Positions 33,983-42,512 of a DNA stretch of 64,000 bases are shown here, in pieces; position 1 is the first letter of the stretch, and every line of letters begins with the position of its first letter. A program made the position numbers and the translations under genes. Source of the DNA: Hoylesella enoeca JCM 12259 (lineage in GTDB: Bacteria > Bacteroidota > Bacteroidia > Bacteroidales > Bacteroidaceae); the NCBI RefSeq assembly GCF_000613405.1, contig NZ_BAIX01000008.1, positions 21,307 to 85,306 of the forward strand, given 5' to 3'. The notes under the pieces were generated by a model. That model searched no databases. It was not told where the DNA came from and saw nothing but the letters and a program-made list of their open reading frames with translations.

Positions 33983-36900
33983 CTCCCATACTTCCGCATA
34001 GAACGAGGCAACTTCCGGCACTTTGATGAATGTTCTGAAGCGTTCCTTCTGAATAATCTCATTCGTGATGGAAAACTCATAGTCGGTTGATTTCTTGGCA
34101 AAGACCGCCGCCCACGCGTCAAAGCTGTTGATACCCTGCCTTTCCAATGCCTGTGGGCGCAGGTACTTAAACAGAAGGTACAATTCTGTCAGTGAGTTGC
34201 TGATGGTCGTTCCCGAAAGGAAGGTTGCCCCCAGATCCTTGCCCGACCGCTCCTGTATAGTGCGAATGGCAAAGAGCATATTGAGCGCACGCTGTGAGCC
34301 GTCAGGATTGCCCAATCCCGACACTCTATCGTGGCGGGTGTTGAACATCAAGTTCTTGAATTGATGGCTCTCATCTACAAAGAGATGGTCAATGCCCATC
34401 ATCTTAAAGTCCACAGCATCGTCCTTGCGCTCGGCTATGCTGTCTTGAATACCCTGTAACTTCGCCTCCAAGGTCTGCTTGCGTTTCTCCAATCCTTTGA
34501 GCATGGCACGGGAAATGTCTGCTCCTTGTTGGCGCAATACTTCAAGGTTTTCTTCTACAGAGTCTTTCTCCTTTTGTAAGATAGCCTCTTGTATTTCTAA
34601 GGCTTGGGGTATCATACCGAACTGCTCATGCGTTAAGATAATACAATCCCAATCGTTGTTCTTGATGTCGTTGAATATACGCTGGCGGTTCTGCTTGTTA
34701 AAATCGTTCTTGCCCGGATAGAGAACCTTGGCATTGGGGTAAGCCTTGCGGAAGGTGTCTGCAATGTCGAAAACATTCGCCTTCAGTCCGATAATCATCG
34801 GCTTGTTCGCCAATCCCAAGCGTTTCATCTCGTATGCTGCCGTACACATGATAAGCGTCTTGCCCGCTCCCACCTCGTGGTCGCAGATACCACCGCCGTT
34901 GGTCTTGAGCATCCATACGGCATTCTTCTGGCTTTTATATAGGTCGGTTATGCCCAACCGTTTCAAGTCAAGGTCGGGAAAAGTCTGATGCGTGCCGTCA
35001 AAGTTTGGTCGCACAAAGCAATTGAAAAGGCGGTTGTAACGGTCGGATAACTGCTCCTTGAACGTGTCGGGCGTACGTCCGAGCCAATCTACAAAGCCCT
35101 GTCTGATTTCCTCAATCTTGGCATTCGCCATCTGGATGGCATGTCCGTCCCTTACTTTAATGGTCTTCCTCTCTCCCGTAACCTTGTCCGTCACTTCCTT
35201 ACTCTTGTTGATGTCGGGAATGGTATTGTGCAGGGCGTGCTTGAGGAGATTGATGCCATCATAACGGCGGAACTCCCCCTGTACGGCATACTTGTGCCAG
35301 ATATTGGCATTCTTTCGGTCGCAGACAATGCTGTACTCGTCCATGTTGGAATGGTAGGATACGCTAATATCCGTCCCGAAAAACTCCGAGGCAAACCTAC
35401 CATAGACTTTAGCAGGTATCCAGCGTTCACCGAGATTGAAGTCCAAATCAGCAAAGGGAATGGGCGTTGGCGTGGCGGCACGCAGGGCAGTCAGACTCTG
35501 TTTCGCTTCCTCATGCTCTGGATGCTCCAAGAGCCACGACTCGATACGCTCCGCCTTTTCAATCACATTGCCTGAAATGAACTTGTCGGCTACCTCATAG
35601 CCGTCCTCTTCGGGATTAAAGAAGATGCGTCCTTCCAAGGCGGAAAGCATATCACTCTCTTCCATATCGGGAAGCAGGGAGCTCATATAATCAAGTTCCA
35701 CCGTACCGTACTTGTTGAGTGATGCGCCCAATGCCTCCATCGGGTCTGCGGCAATGGAAAGCTCGGAGGTGGAGAAAGCCGTCGGATGGTCGAAGATGTC
35801 CGCCTTGATGTATTTGCCGTTCTCGGAGCGTTCCAAAAACAGCATTTCCACTCCGGTGGCATCCATCTTGATGATATCGGTGTTTCCCTTCTGGTTAAAG
35901 TACCCCCAACGACCTACATAGCCGTCATAAAGCCGGTTGAGTTTCTCACGCTCTTCCTTGTCCTCCGCTTGGTTGTTCGCCTCATAATCATAGAGTCGGT
36001 GATAACTTTCTCTAATCTCAATGTATGCTTTCAGCCGTGAGAGCTGGGCAAAGGGCAGGTCCATCGGATTGAAGGTAGGATGCCGTTTCAAGTCAGAGAG
36101 AAAACCGACCTGTCCTTTCTGCACGACAATAGAGCCGTCCCTCAGATGAGAGTCGGGCGATGAGAGAAAGGGACGCGGTGAAGCGTCAAACTCTTTCTTG
36201 ACTTCTGCTATGGGCTGTGGCTTACGAGGCTCGGCTTCCTCCATAAAGTCAAAGAGCGAGGGCTCTCTGACGGGAGTCGATGCAGTTTTCTTGTTTCTGC
36301 GGGGACTGGTGGGTGTACTTCTTGTCGGTTTAGGTTGCCTGCTCGCAGAAAGCGGTTGGTTATCGCTGACCTTCTTTTGTTGAGCAGCCTCTTTGATTTC
36401 ATTATTTACACGGGTTACATCTTGTGTCCAAAGACTATACTCTTCCGGGGCAAACAAGAGCTGCTCCGTTGCTTCGGTCTCTATGGTGCTATCCATAATC
36501 GGATGATGGTCTTCATCAAAGAATACCGTCTGTCCGTTCATTTCACGTGGGGCTTCCACGTCCGTGCGAATTTCATGACTTGCCTGCTCATATTGTCTTT
36601 GAAGGGTGATTACGGGGACACCTTCGGGAGCAGGTTCATTTTCAGGCTCTATTGTTGGAAGTACCTGTGCAGCTTGTGCTTCTTTTTTTGTCTCTGCTTC
36701 GTCTTTTGCTTCATCTCCCACTATCTTATTACCTTCTTCGATATTCTCTTGGGGTTGAGTGTCTTCCTGCACGGGTCTCAGAACTTCCTGACGGCTTTCA
36801 TCCTTGACTTCCTCAATGATGGGTTCTTTGGTGTATTGTCCTCTGACAATCTCTTCCAGCTCCGCAATCTCGTGCAATTTTGTGGGTTTGAAGTATAAGT

Positions 36901-37495
36901 CCCGCTCAATACCCAAGCCTTTGACCTTTACTTCCTCCATTTCTTTAAGGGACATATACCCAAGTTCCCAGCCATAGCCCATCGTTACGGCACCAAAACC
37001 GATGCGTTCTTTGGGGTCGTATTCCAACATATATGCGGTATAGGCTCCCATAGGAAAGAAATAGCGAGCGTATGCCGTGCGGTCGCCAATGAGCCGTTTT
37101 TCCGTTGCATAGAGCTTGGGAAGTTGCTTCTTGGTGCTGTCGGGCATCAAATTGTAGGCATTTTCTTCTTCTTTTTCATCTTCCTTGTCCTCTTTCTTTT
37201 CCTCCTTATCCTTGATTTCCTGTTCTTGAGGTATTCCTTCCGTTTTTATGTTTTCTTGCACTTTCTGCACCATTTTGTCCACGTGTACCTGCCATTCCTC
37301 CCCGTTCATGGGTATGCCAGTTTCATAGAGTTTACGATCGAAACGCTGCTCCACTTCCAAAGAGAGTTGTGTACGCAGGCTGTCAGTCATATCCTCGATA
37401 CTGCCGTCAAACGTATATTCCCAAGCGGGCTTGCCGTAAGGGTCTGTACCATCGTGCGCTCTGTGGCAATCGTGCGGTGGGAAATATCCTTCCAT
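33980..37495 (-). CDS. DNA methylase/helicase, central part (helicase lobe 1), interrupted at its 3' end
   Basis: This long frame (1,171 aa) carries a charged linker (residues about 90-420) and DUF-type regions. Helicase motif I is GGGICDHEVGAGKTLIM (near residue 895), and motif II is IDHLFVDESHQFKN. It continues through GTTISNSLTELYLLF to VPEVASFYAE, then hits VWE and a stop supplied by the inserted element. It should continue with [12 protein letters not shown] at 17191. The upstream junction near 37450 is another frameshift: the previous frame contains HRTIATERT and this one DGTDPYGKPAW. These ICE proteins are thought to act in DNA processing or protection during transfer; the precise role is unproven. 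Confidence 0.85.
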   Translation of the reverse strand: MEGYFPPHDCHRAHDGTDPYGKPAWEYTFDGSIEDMTDSLRTQLSLEVEQRFDRKLYETGIPMNGEEWQVHVDKMVQKVQENIKTEGIPQEQEIKDKEEKKEDKEDEKEEENAYNLMPDSTKKQLPKLYATEKRLIGDRTAYARYFFPMGAYTAYMLEYDPKERIGFGAVTMGYGWELGYMSLKEMEEVKVKGLGIERDLYFKPTKLHEIAELEEIVRGQYTKEPIIEEVKDESRQEVLRPVQEDTQPQENIEEGNKIVGDEAKDEAETKKEAQAAQVLPTIEPENEPAPEGVPVITLQRQYEQASHEIRTDVEAPREMNGQTVFFDEDHHPIMDSTIETEATEQLLFAPEEYSLWTQDVTRVNNEIKEAAQQKKVSDNQPLSASRQPKPTRSTPTSPRRNKKTASTPVREPSLFDFMEEAEPRKPQPIAEVKKEFDASPRPFLSSPDSHLRDGSIVVQKGQVGFLSDLKRHPTFNPMDLPFAQLSRLKAYIEIRESYHRLYDYEANNQAEDKEEREKLNRLYDGYVGRWGYFNQKGNTDIIKMDATGVEMLFLERSENGKYIKADIFDHPTAFSTSELSIAADPMEALGASLNKYGTVELDYMSSLLPDMEESDMLSALEGRIFFNPEEDGYEVADKFISGNVIEKAERIESWLLEHPEHEEAKQSLTALRAATPTPIPFADLDFNLGERWIPAKVYGRFASEFFGTDISVSYHSNMDEYSIVCDRKNANIWHKYAVQGEFRRYDGINLLKHALHNTIPDINKSKEVTDKVTGERKTIKVRDGHAIQMANAKIEEIRQGFVDWLGRTPDTFKEQLSDRYNRLFNCFVRPNFDGTHQTFPDLDLKRLGITDLYKSQKNAVWMLKTNGGGICDHEVGAGKTLIMCTAAYEMKRLGLANKPMIIGLKANVFDIADTFRKAYPNAKVLYPGKNDFNKQNRQRIFNDIKNNDWDCIILTHEQFGMIPQALEIQEAILQKEKDSVEENLEVLRQQGADISRAMLKGLEKRKQTLEAKLQGIQDSIAERKDDAVDFKMMGIDHLFVDESHQFKNLMFNTRHDRVSGLGNPDGSQRALNMLFAIRTIQERSGKDLGATFLSGTTISNSLTELYLLFKYLRPQALERQGINSFDAWAAVFAKKSTDYEFSITNEIIQKERFRTFIKVPEVASFYAEVWE

Positions 37496-38232
37496 TCGCC
37501 CTCGAAGAGGGAGTTATGGTTGAACGCAATAGAAAAGCCATCGCCTTTGGGAACAGAGGCAGTTTGTACAAACTGCTGCTCAATGCCCTCACCAATTTCT
37601 TTGCCCGACTGCTTTTGCAGGACAATGAGGTCGCTGCCCACATCCGTACCCGCATTCTCGGAGAACATACCCGAAGGCAAACGGATAGCGGAGATAAGTC
37701 GGCTGTTCTGCATGAGGTAACGGCGGATGGCTTCATTCTTGGGGCTGTCCAATACGCCCTGCGAGGTAATAAATGCAAGAAGTCCGCCCTCTTTGATAGT
37801 GTCCAGCCCTTTCACAAAGAAATAATTGTGAATGGTTCTGGTGGATTCCCGTTTAAGGATATTCTCTCCCTTGCTATAATCACGGTCATAAACCATAAAG
37901 TCGCCAAATGGGATGTTGCTGGTGATAAGGTCGTACTTGTCCTTGTCTTCCAATTCACCGATAGCTTCAAAGGGTTCTTGCCGAACAAAGATATTATCCT
38001 TACCATAAGGATGGAGGGCTTGTGTGATGCGTGCCGTCAGCAGGTCTTTTTCAATAGCATCGACCATACCGGCACTTTTGGCAAAGGTTTCGGTAAAGGC
38101 TCCCATACCTGCGGAAGGGTCCAGGCATCGTCTTACTTGCACATCGGTGGAACTTAGGGCATCGGCAATGGCGGAGACGATACGGGTGTCGGTATAGAAA
38201 GAGGTCAGTACGCTTGCTTGATGCTCTCCCAA
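37387..38232 (-). CDS. DNA methylase/helicase, methyltransferase part (frameshifted on both sides)
   Basis: The fragment (281 aa) includes VLTSFYTDTRIVSAIADAL, the SAM-binding RRCLDPSAGMGAFTETF (near residues 34-50), and YDLITSNIPFGDFMVYDRDY (motif IV NIPFG, near 105-124). LAFITSQGVLDSPKN and LPSGMFSENAGTDVGSDLIVLQK follow. These are typical of an N6-adenine DNA methyltransferase fused to a helicase. True coding probably ends near 37450, after which the conserved frame is the one at 33980-37495. The upstream join near 38218 needs one extra base (ESIK then ASVLTSFY). Confidence 0.82.
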   Translation of the reverse strand: MGEHQASVLTSFYTDTRIVSAIADALSSTDVQVRRCLDPSAGMGAFTETFAKSAGMVDAIEKDLLTARITQALHPYGKDNIFVRQEPFEAIGELEDKDKYDLITSNIPFGDFMVYDRDYSKGENILKRESTRTIHNYFFVKGLDTIKEGGLLAFITSQGVLDSPKNEAIRRYLMQNSRLISAIRLPSGMFSENAGTDVGSDLIVLQKQSGKEIGEGIEQQFVQTASVPKGDGFSIAFNHNSLFEGEWKDISHRTIATERTMVQTLTASPLGNIRLTAVSRI

Positions 38233-38510
38233 TAGCGTTTAGCGGTATTGGCATCGACGGCATCACGGTAAATCATCTGTTTGAGTCTTTGGGTAGGCTT
38301 GAACAGGTTTTGCTCCGATGCACTCCAATAACGAAGGTCATCGGGATTATCACAACGGTTTAAGACGCATTTCAGACCACCGAAACCTTGATAACCTCTA
38401 AGCAAGACTTTTTCGGCATCGGTGGCTTCACGACGTTCTTTTTCTAATCGAAGGACCACACGGATGGCTTCCGTGTTGCCCTCCAAGACTGCTTTCTTAT
38501 TGTATGCCAT
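38205..38510 (-). CDS. DNA methylase/helicase, N-terminal part (frameshifted)
   Basis: The first 101 residues of the large fusion protein begin MAYNKKAVLEGNTEAIRVVLRLEKERREATDAEKVLLRGYQGFGGLKCVL. This start is conserved in ICE methylase/helicase proteins. The frame ends with KQAY just after YWESI, while the conserved sequence continues in the overlapping frame of the next fragment. A missing base in a GG pair accounts for this. The topB gene ends about 106 bp upstream on the same strand. Confidence 0.8.
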   Translation of the reverse strand: MAYNKKAVLEGNTEAIRVVLRLEKERREATDAEKVLLRGYQGFGGLKCVLNRCDNPDDLRYWSASEQNLFKPTQRLKQMIYRDAVDANTAKRYWESIKQAY

Positions 38511-38616
38511 AGTTGTTCTTTTTTATGGAGCGGAAAAATAGTCGGGAGATAATTTCAGTCATATAGAAATTTTCCTATCTTCCGACTAATTTATTTTAGC
38601 TCCGAGTCTGTAATAA

Positions 38617-39705
38617 CTATCTCCCTCGTGCTTTTCCTTTCTTTCCTTCAAACTCAAAGGCGGTGGCGTGGTCTTCGCCCAGAACAAGACGTGCGTTGAA
38701 CTTTTTGCCAGCCTTACTCGTCAATCCTTTGAGAATGGGCGTTCGCCCGGTGATTATCAAATCACGGATATTGTCTTCGGAAAGGAACGTGCCGCAGATT
38801 TCACGGAAGATGTGGAAGTCGCAGCCTTCGTGCCTGCATTTGGCAATCTTGGCATAGATGCCCACACTTTCGTTGCCACATTTGGGGCAGCGGTAAGTAG
38901 GATATGATTTCTGCATCGGTGGAGCAAGGGCGAGGAGTTCCTCGCAAATAGTCTCCACGTAGGAGTTGATTCCTTGCGCGAATTTCTCGGGCGGCATCTG
39001 TCCTGCTTCGATGGCGGCAAGGGTCAGTTCCCAACTTCCTGTCATCTCCGCATTGGCAATTCGTTTGTCTTTGACAATCTCATAGACTGCCAAGCCTTTT
39101 TCAGTAGGGACAATCGCTTTCTTTTCTCTACGGATATATTCACGCAAGATGAGTGTTTCGATGATATTGGCACGAGTGGCTGGTGTACCGATGCCGCACT
39201 CTGCCATTGCTCTTTTACTTTCTGCATCTGATACCTCTTTCCCTGCGTTTTCCATAGCAGAAAGCAAAGTCGCTTCTGTATAGAGCGGTTTGGGCTTGGT
39301 CTTGTGCACAGTAATTTCTGAAGAAAGCAGTGGTAACACCTCGTTTTCTATTAGATTGGGCAATACGGATAAAGTCTGTTCTTCGTCCTCCTTGCCTTTT
39401 TCATCGTTCGTGCCAGTACTATGCTGTACGGCTTTCCAGCCCAAAGAAATATTTCGGCACGCCTTCCAAATGAAGGTGTTTGTACCATCCGTAAGTTCCA
39501 CCTGCATCCGCTCTTCCTCTGAGTCGGGAGAGAAGGTTTCGATGAAACGATGGACTACCATTTGGTAGATAGTTGTTTCATCTGCCGATAGTCCCGATGG
39601 AGTTTCACCTGTAGGGATGATAGCATGGTGGTCGGTTACCTTGTCGTTGTCCACAGAGTGGCGGTTAAGTGAGAAAGATAATCCTTGTCCTATCTTGCCA
39701 AGCAA
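38617..39705 (-). CDS. topB: DNA topoisomerase III-like protein TopB, C-terminal part (frameshifted)
   Basis: This frame continues TopB from GKIGQGLSFSLNRHSVDNDKVTDHHAIIPT, the topoisomerase IA active-site surroundings. It contains TLLSAMENAGKEV, CGIGTPATRANIIETLI, and a zinc-ribbon-like C-terminus (YRCPKCGNESVGIYAKIAKCRHEGCDF). The last part, LKGLTSKAGKKFNARLVL, resembles a short domain also found in the DUF3945 protein next door. The break with the N-terminal part is at EEVP, where one G is probably missing. Topoisomerase genes are standard in CTnDOT-type elements, where the related Exc protein assists excision. Confidence 0.85.
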   Translation of the reverse strand: MLGKIGQGLSFSLNRHSVDNDKVTDHHAIIPTGETPSGLSADETTIYQMVVHRFIETFSPDSEEERMQVELTDGTNTFIWKACRNISLGWKAVQHSTGTNDEKGKEDEEQTLSVLPNLIENEVLPLLSSEITVHKTKPKPLYTEATLLSAMENAGKEVSDAESKRAMAECGIGTPATRANIIETLILREYIRREKKAIVPTEKGLAVYEIVKDKRIANAEMTGSWELTLAAIEAGQMPPEKFAQGINSYVETICEELLALAPPMQKSYPTYRCPKCGNESVGIYAKIAKCRHEGCDFHIFREICGTFLSEDNIRDLIITGRTPILKGLTSKAGKKFNARLVLGEDHATAFEFEGKKGKARGR

Positions 39706-40700
39706 GACGGTACTTCCTCGAAAACGTCTTCGCTAATGTATCGGCTACCGGTGCGGGGATAGGTCGTGATTTTCTTCTCATAGAGGCTTTGTGCTATTGA
39801 GAGGGTCTTGTCTGCTGAAAAGCCGTACTTTCTATTGGCTTCCTTTTGTAAAGAAGTAAGGTCGAACAAGAGGGGTGGCGACGTATGTCCTACCTTTCTT
39901 GCGACCGAAGTCACGGTAAGCTGGCTCTGTTCGCGAAGCATGGCGAGAGCGGACTGTGCATCGGCTTCATTCTCGAAAGCACTGCTGCTCACGGCTTTCA
40001 GCGATATGCCCTCTTTCTCTGCTGCGATGGAGAGTTTCCAATAAGGAACGGAAGAAAAATCACGATTCTCTATGTACCGACGGCAGACCATAGCGAGTGT
40101 CGGGGTCTGTACCCGCCCCAAAGAGTAACCGCCTTTGCGAGCGATGGACAGGGCACGGCTGGCATTGATGCCCACAAGCCAGTCGGCTTCGCTTCTTGCC
40201 TTGGCGGAGTGATAGAGATTGTCATACGCGCCTCCTGCCTTGAGATGGGCAAGTCCCTCACGAATGGCTTTGTCTGTAAGCGAGGAAATCCAAAGTCTTT
40301 CAAAAGGCTTATGGCAGTTCAAATGGTGATAGATATAGCGGAAGATGAGTTCACCTTCTCGCCCTGCATCGGTGGCTACGATGATGCGGTCGGCTCTGTC
40401 GAAACAACCTCGAATAGCTTTGAGCTGTTTGAGTGCTGCGGGGTCTGACGTGTACTCCTTATCCTTGCGCACTTGTCGCACGATAAGCTGGAAAGGATTG
40501 GGACGAATGGGCAGGTCTTCGGCTTTATAGGCAGCAAAACCGTAGGCTTCGGGCATGGCAAGGGTGATGAGATGTCCCATCGCCCATGTTACCACATAAC
40601 CGCTACCTTCTAAAAATCCGTCTTGCCTATTGTTTGCTCCTACAATACGGGCTATATCTCTGGCGACCGAGGGCTTCTCGGCAATAATACAAGTAATCAT
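39690..40700 (-). CDS. topB: DNA topoisomerase III-like protein TopB, N-terminal part (frameshifted)
   Basis: The 336-residue fragment has the Toprim domain (MITCIIAEKPSVARDIARI with the catalytic Glu, and RIIVATDAGREGELIFRYI with DxD-like acid residues near 107-125) and the type IA core (RARSEADWLVGINASRALS, YSLGRVQTPTLAMVCRRY). The active-site tyrosine is in KKITTYPRTGSRYI near residue 314. It reads out of frame after FEEVP into SCLAR. Joined with 38617-39705 it gives about 695 residues, the usual length. The gene lies between DUF3945 and the methylase/helicase on the same strand. Confidence 0.87.
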   Translation of the reverse strand: MITCIIAEKPSVARDIARIVGANNRQDGFLEGSGYVVTWAMGHLITLAMPEAYGFAAYKAEDLPIRPNPFQLIVRQVRKDKEYTSDPAALKQLKAIRGCFDRADRIIVATDAGREGELIFRYIYHHLNCHKPFERLWISSLTDKAIREGLAHLKAGGAYDNLYHSAKARSEADWLVGINASRALSIARKGGYSLGRVQTPTLAMVCRRYIENRDFSSVPYWKLSIAAEKEGISLKAVSSSAFENEADAQSALAMLREQSQLTVTSVARKVGHTSPPLLFDLTSLQKEANRKYGFSADKTLSIAQSLYEKKITTYPRTGSRYISEDVFEEVPSCLAR

Positions 40701-40721
40701 ATTCGGGTATTATTTTAAGGG

Positions 40722-41243
40722 TTACATCTTACGTCCACGGCGCTGTTGTTTCTTCTCGTCCTGCTTCTGCTTTTGGGCAGCAGTGGGCTGTGTCTGCCCG
40801 GACTTTAACGGCTCGTTCACGTTCTTGGTGGCTTCGTTGGTCTTACCTTGGTTGTTTACGGCAATCTGTGTTTTGTGTTCTTCGGCTACGGCTACCACCT
40901 TTTCCTTGCCGGTCTCCTGCTTCTTGTCAGGATTCCACTTGTAAAAGCGGGGGCGGTTCTGTTCCTTGTCCATCTTGACGTAGGCATTAAAAGGTTGCCC
41001 TTCCTTGTCCACCATATTTTTCAGATAAAGCGTGCGACCGCTATCCAATGCCTCACGCTGCTTGTCGGAGAGTTCCAAACCGCAGAGCTTATGTGGTGCG
41101 CCTTGTTGCTGAGAGTGCTGCTGTCGCTCCTTCAAGCCTTGCTTGTTCTTGAAGATAAACTCGATGCCTTTCTTCTCGGCATTGACTTGCAGAGTGGCAT
41201 TGAAGGACTTACCACTCTTGGCGGTCATTCCTTCCACTTTCAC
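40722..41243 (-). CDS. DUF3945 domain protein, C-terminal part (frameshifted)
   Basis: The fragment (173 aa) begins MKVEGMTAKSGKSFNATLQVNAEKKGIEFIF. This follows directly on LSDAQYKDLVEAKAV of the preceding fragment if one base is restored. A second copy of the same repeat follows (LCGLELSDKQREALDSGRTLYLKNMVDKEGQPFNAYVKMDKEQNRPRFYKW), then a basic, Gln- and Lys-rich tail. DUF3945 repeats of this kind occur on ICE proteins beside topB; their function is unknown. The nearby TopB C-terminus has a similar short repeat. Confidence 0.8.
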   Translation of the reverse strand: MKVEGMTAKSGKSFNATLQVNAEKKGIEFIFKNKQGLKERQQHSQQQGAPHKLCGLELSDKQREALDSGRTLYLKNMVDKEGQPFNAYVKMDKEQNRPRFYKWNPDKKQETGKEKVVAVAEEHKTQIAVNNQGKTNEATKNVNEPLKSGQTQPTAAQKQKQDEKKQQRRGRKM

Positions 41244-42121
41244 GGCTTTGCCTCAACAAGGTCTTTATACTGTGCATCAGAAAGTGTAACGCCCTTGATT
41301 TCCTTAGGGATGTTCACACGGTCAGCACGCAAGGCAATGAGTTCATTGGTCTGCGGGTCAATGGAAATGTAGGCGGCAAATGGCTCACCATTCTTGGGTG
41401 TAATTTCGATGGTCTTGCCAAGATTGCCCGTTGCAAGGAGTTGCTCTTTCTCTTCGGGAGAGAACTTGTGTCCCATATAGGGGAAGTCGAGCTGTGGCTC
41501 TTTGCGAAGAGGGTGAACTGCCAAGCCGATGTTGCCCTCGCCATCGGTACGGAATGCCAAACGGGCATCGGTATAGATGGTCGTATCGCCCATAGGGATA
41601 GCGATGGTAACGAGGTCGCTCTTCTGCCAGTTCAGCATCTTGTCTAACTCTCCGCTCTGCTCCAATCGCTCACGGGTAAGTCCGAGGTTGTCGAGCTGCT
41701 TCCAATCAATCTTCGACTCGTCGATGGCGGTGGCGTTCTTCTGCTTGGGCAGGAAATCATCAAAACGCACCTGACTGTCTGCCAACTGCTGCTTATTCTC
41801 CGGCTTCTCACGGTTCTGCAGCATGGTGTGGAGCGATGCCACACCTTGCTCCACGTTGTTTGCCACTACCTTGTAAAGTCCAAAGCGTGACGGCTCGTTG
41901 AACTGTTTGAGGAAATTGGTCATGAAGTTCTTCAACAAGCCGTCCTTGTTATTGAACTTGAAAAAGGCTGCCTGATGCACGTTTTTGGCTTCCGTTGTTT
42001 GGAGCTTGCCTTTGTCGTCAATCCCAGAGACCACTGAGAGTTTTCCTGCTTCTTTCTCGTTCTTCACTTCCGTGCGGTCTTCCAATACCAGCACATAATT
42101 GTCATTGTTGTTCGATTCCAT
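41240..42121 (-). CDS. DUF3945 domain protein, N-terminal part (frameshifted)
   Basis: The 293-residue fragment starts MESNNNDNYVLVLEDRTEVKNEKEAGKLSVVSG and contains helical stretches (MTNFLKQFNEPSRFGLYKVVANNVEQGV). Two DUF3945-like repeats follow: WKQLDNLGLTRERLEQSGELDKMLNWQKSDLV and HKFSPEEKEQLLATGNLGKTIEI. It breaks at LVEAKP, four bases into the next fragment; AAAA shortened to AAA would explain this. It is the first gene of the minus-strand topB run, with the ICE cargo beginning about 390 bp away in the other direction. Confidence 0.82.
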   Translation of the reverse strand: MESNNNDNYVLVLEDRTEVKNEKEAGKLSVVSGIDDKGKLQTTEAKNVHQAAFFKFNNKDGLLKNFMTNFLKQFNEPSRFGLYKVVANNVEQGVASLHTMLQNREKPENKQQLADSQVRFDDFLPKQKNATAIDESKIDWKQLDNLGLTRERLEQSGELDKMLNWQKSDLVTIAIPMGDTTIYTDARLAFRTDGEGNIGLAVHPLRKEPQLDFPYMGHKFSPEEKEQLLATGNLGKTIEITPKNGEPFAAYISIDPQTNELIALRADRVNIPKEIKGVTLSDAQYKDLVEAKP

Positions 42122-42283
42122 AAATCATTGTTTTTAAGATGAATAAATCATTGTCGAATAGCAAAATTAAAGCAATAATATTATAGATTTTGAATTAAAG
42201 AAAAGGCGGGAACTCGTGAGAAAAGCAAGGAAATCTCCCATTATTGAATAATGCGTTTTATAAGAAATCACTATTTTTGGGTA

Positions 42284-42315
42284 TTGTGGAGAAATGTCAT
42301 TATTTCTAACTTTGC
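42284..42315 (+). promoter_or_regulatory. Promoter of the leader upstream of the TonB receptor gene
   Basis: TAACTTTGC (42307-42315) is a -7 box and TTG (42284-42286) a -33 box at 20-bp spacing. Transcription would start near 42322 and run into a terminator hairpin before the receptor gene at 42513. Confidence 0.65.
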
Positions 42316-42334
42316 AGCATCTAAAAAAAAGTTT

Positions 42335-42439
42335 ATGACAAAGGATAAATATCATATACAAAGAGTTTCTGTATTGAAACAGCATAGAAGCGCATCATTC
42401 ATCATAGAATGGTGCGCTTTTTTTTGTGAACAAAACTAA
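42335..42439 (+). other. Short leader ORF (34 aa) overlapping a terminator
   Basis: An ATG about 14 nt after the expected transcription start opens a 34-residue frame (MTKDKYHIQRVSVLKQHRSA...), and the terminator stem lies within it. Translation could therefore affect terminator folding. It may be a regulatory leader peptide or chance. Confidence 0.35.
42389..42425 (+). terminator. Strong intrinsic terminator (possible attenuator)
   Basis: AGCGCATCATTC (42389-42400) pairs over 12 positions with GAATGGTGCGCT (42407-42418, one G-T wobble), with a 6-nt loop and a run of eight Ts. It lies between the promoter at 42307 and the receptor start at 42513, so the transcript would either end as a roughly 100-nt RNA or read through. 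Confidence 0.8.
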
Positions 42440-42512
42440 CTATTGTTCATTTTTGAGAAAAAGAATAGAACAAGTACTTTTTGCAAAAGAATAATGGAGT
42501 TTAATAGTAATC

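Larger units (their letters stand above)
17192..33992. mobile_element. Nested mobilizable element of about 16.8 kb inserted in the ICE helicase gene
   Basis: Evidence for insertion is the split but alignable helicase gene on both sides, the 11-bp near-identical flanking cores, 15-bp inverted repeats near both ends, and two tyrosine recombinase genes next to the right end. Reading inward from the right, the order is int2, int1, DUF1896, iterons, two helix-turn-helix genes, DUF3408, oriT and mobA, all on the minus strand. The plus-strand cargo follows (17.5-28.1 kb). There is no relaxase, coupling protein or tra gene, so any transfer would depend on helper functions. Confidence 0.8.

Noticed and set aside
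42251..42439. A 62-codon frame starting upstream of the leader promoter
   Set aside because: It begins before the promoter boxes at 42284-42315 and runs through a terminator stem. Only the 34-codon part after the transcription start could be translated.
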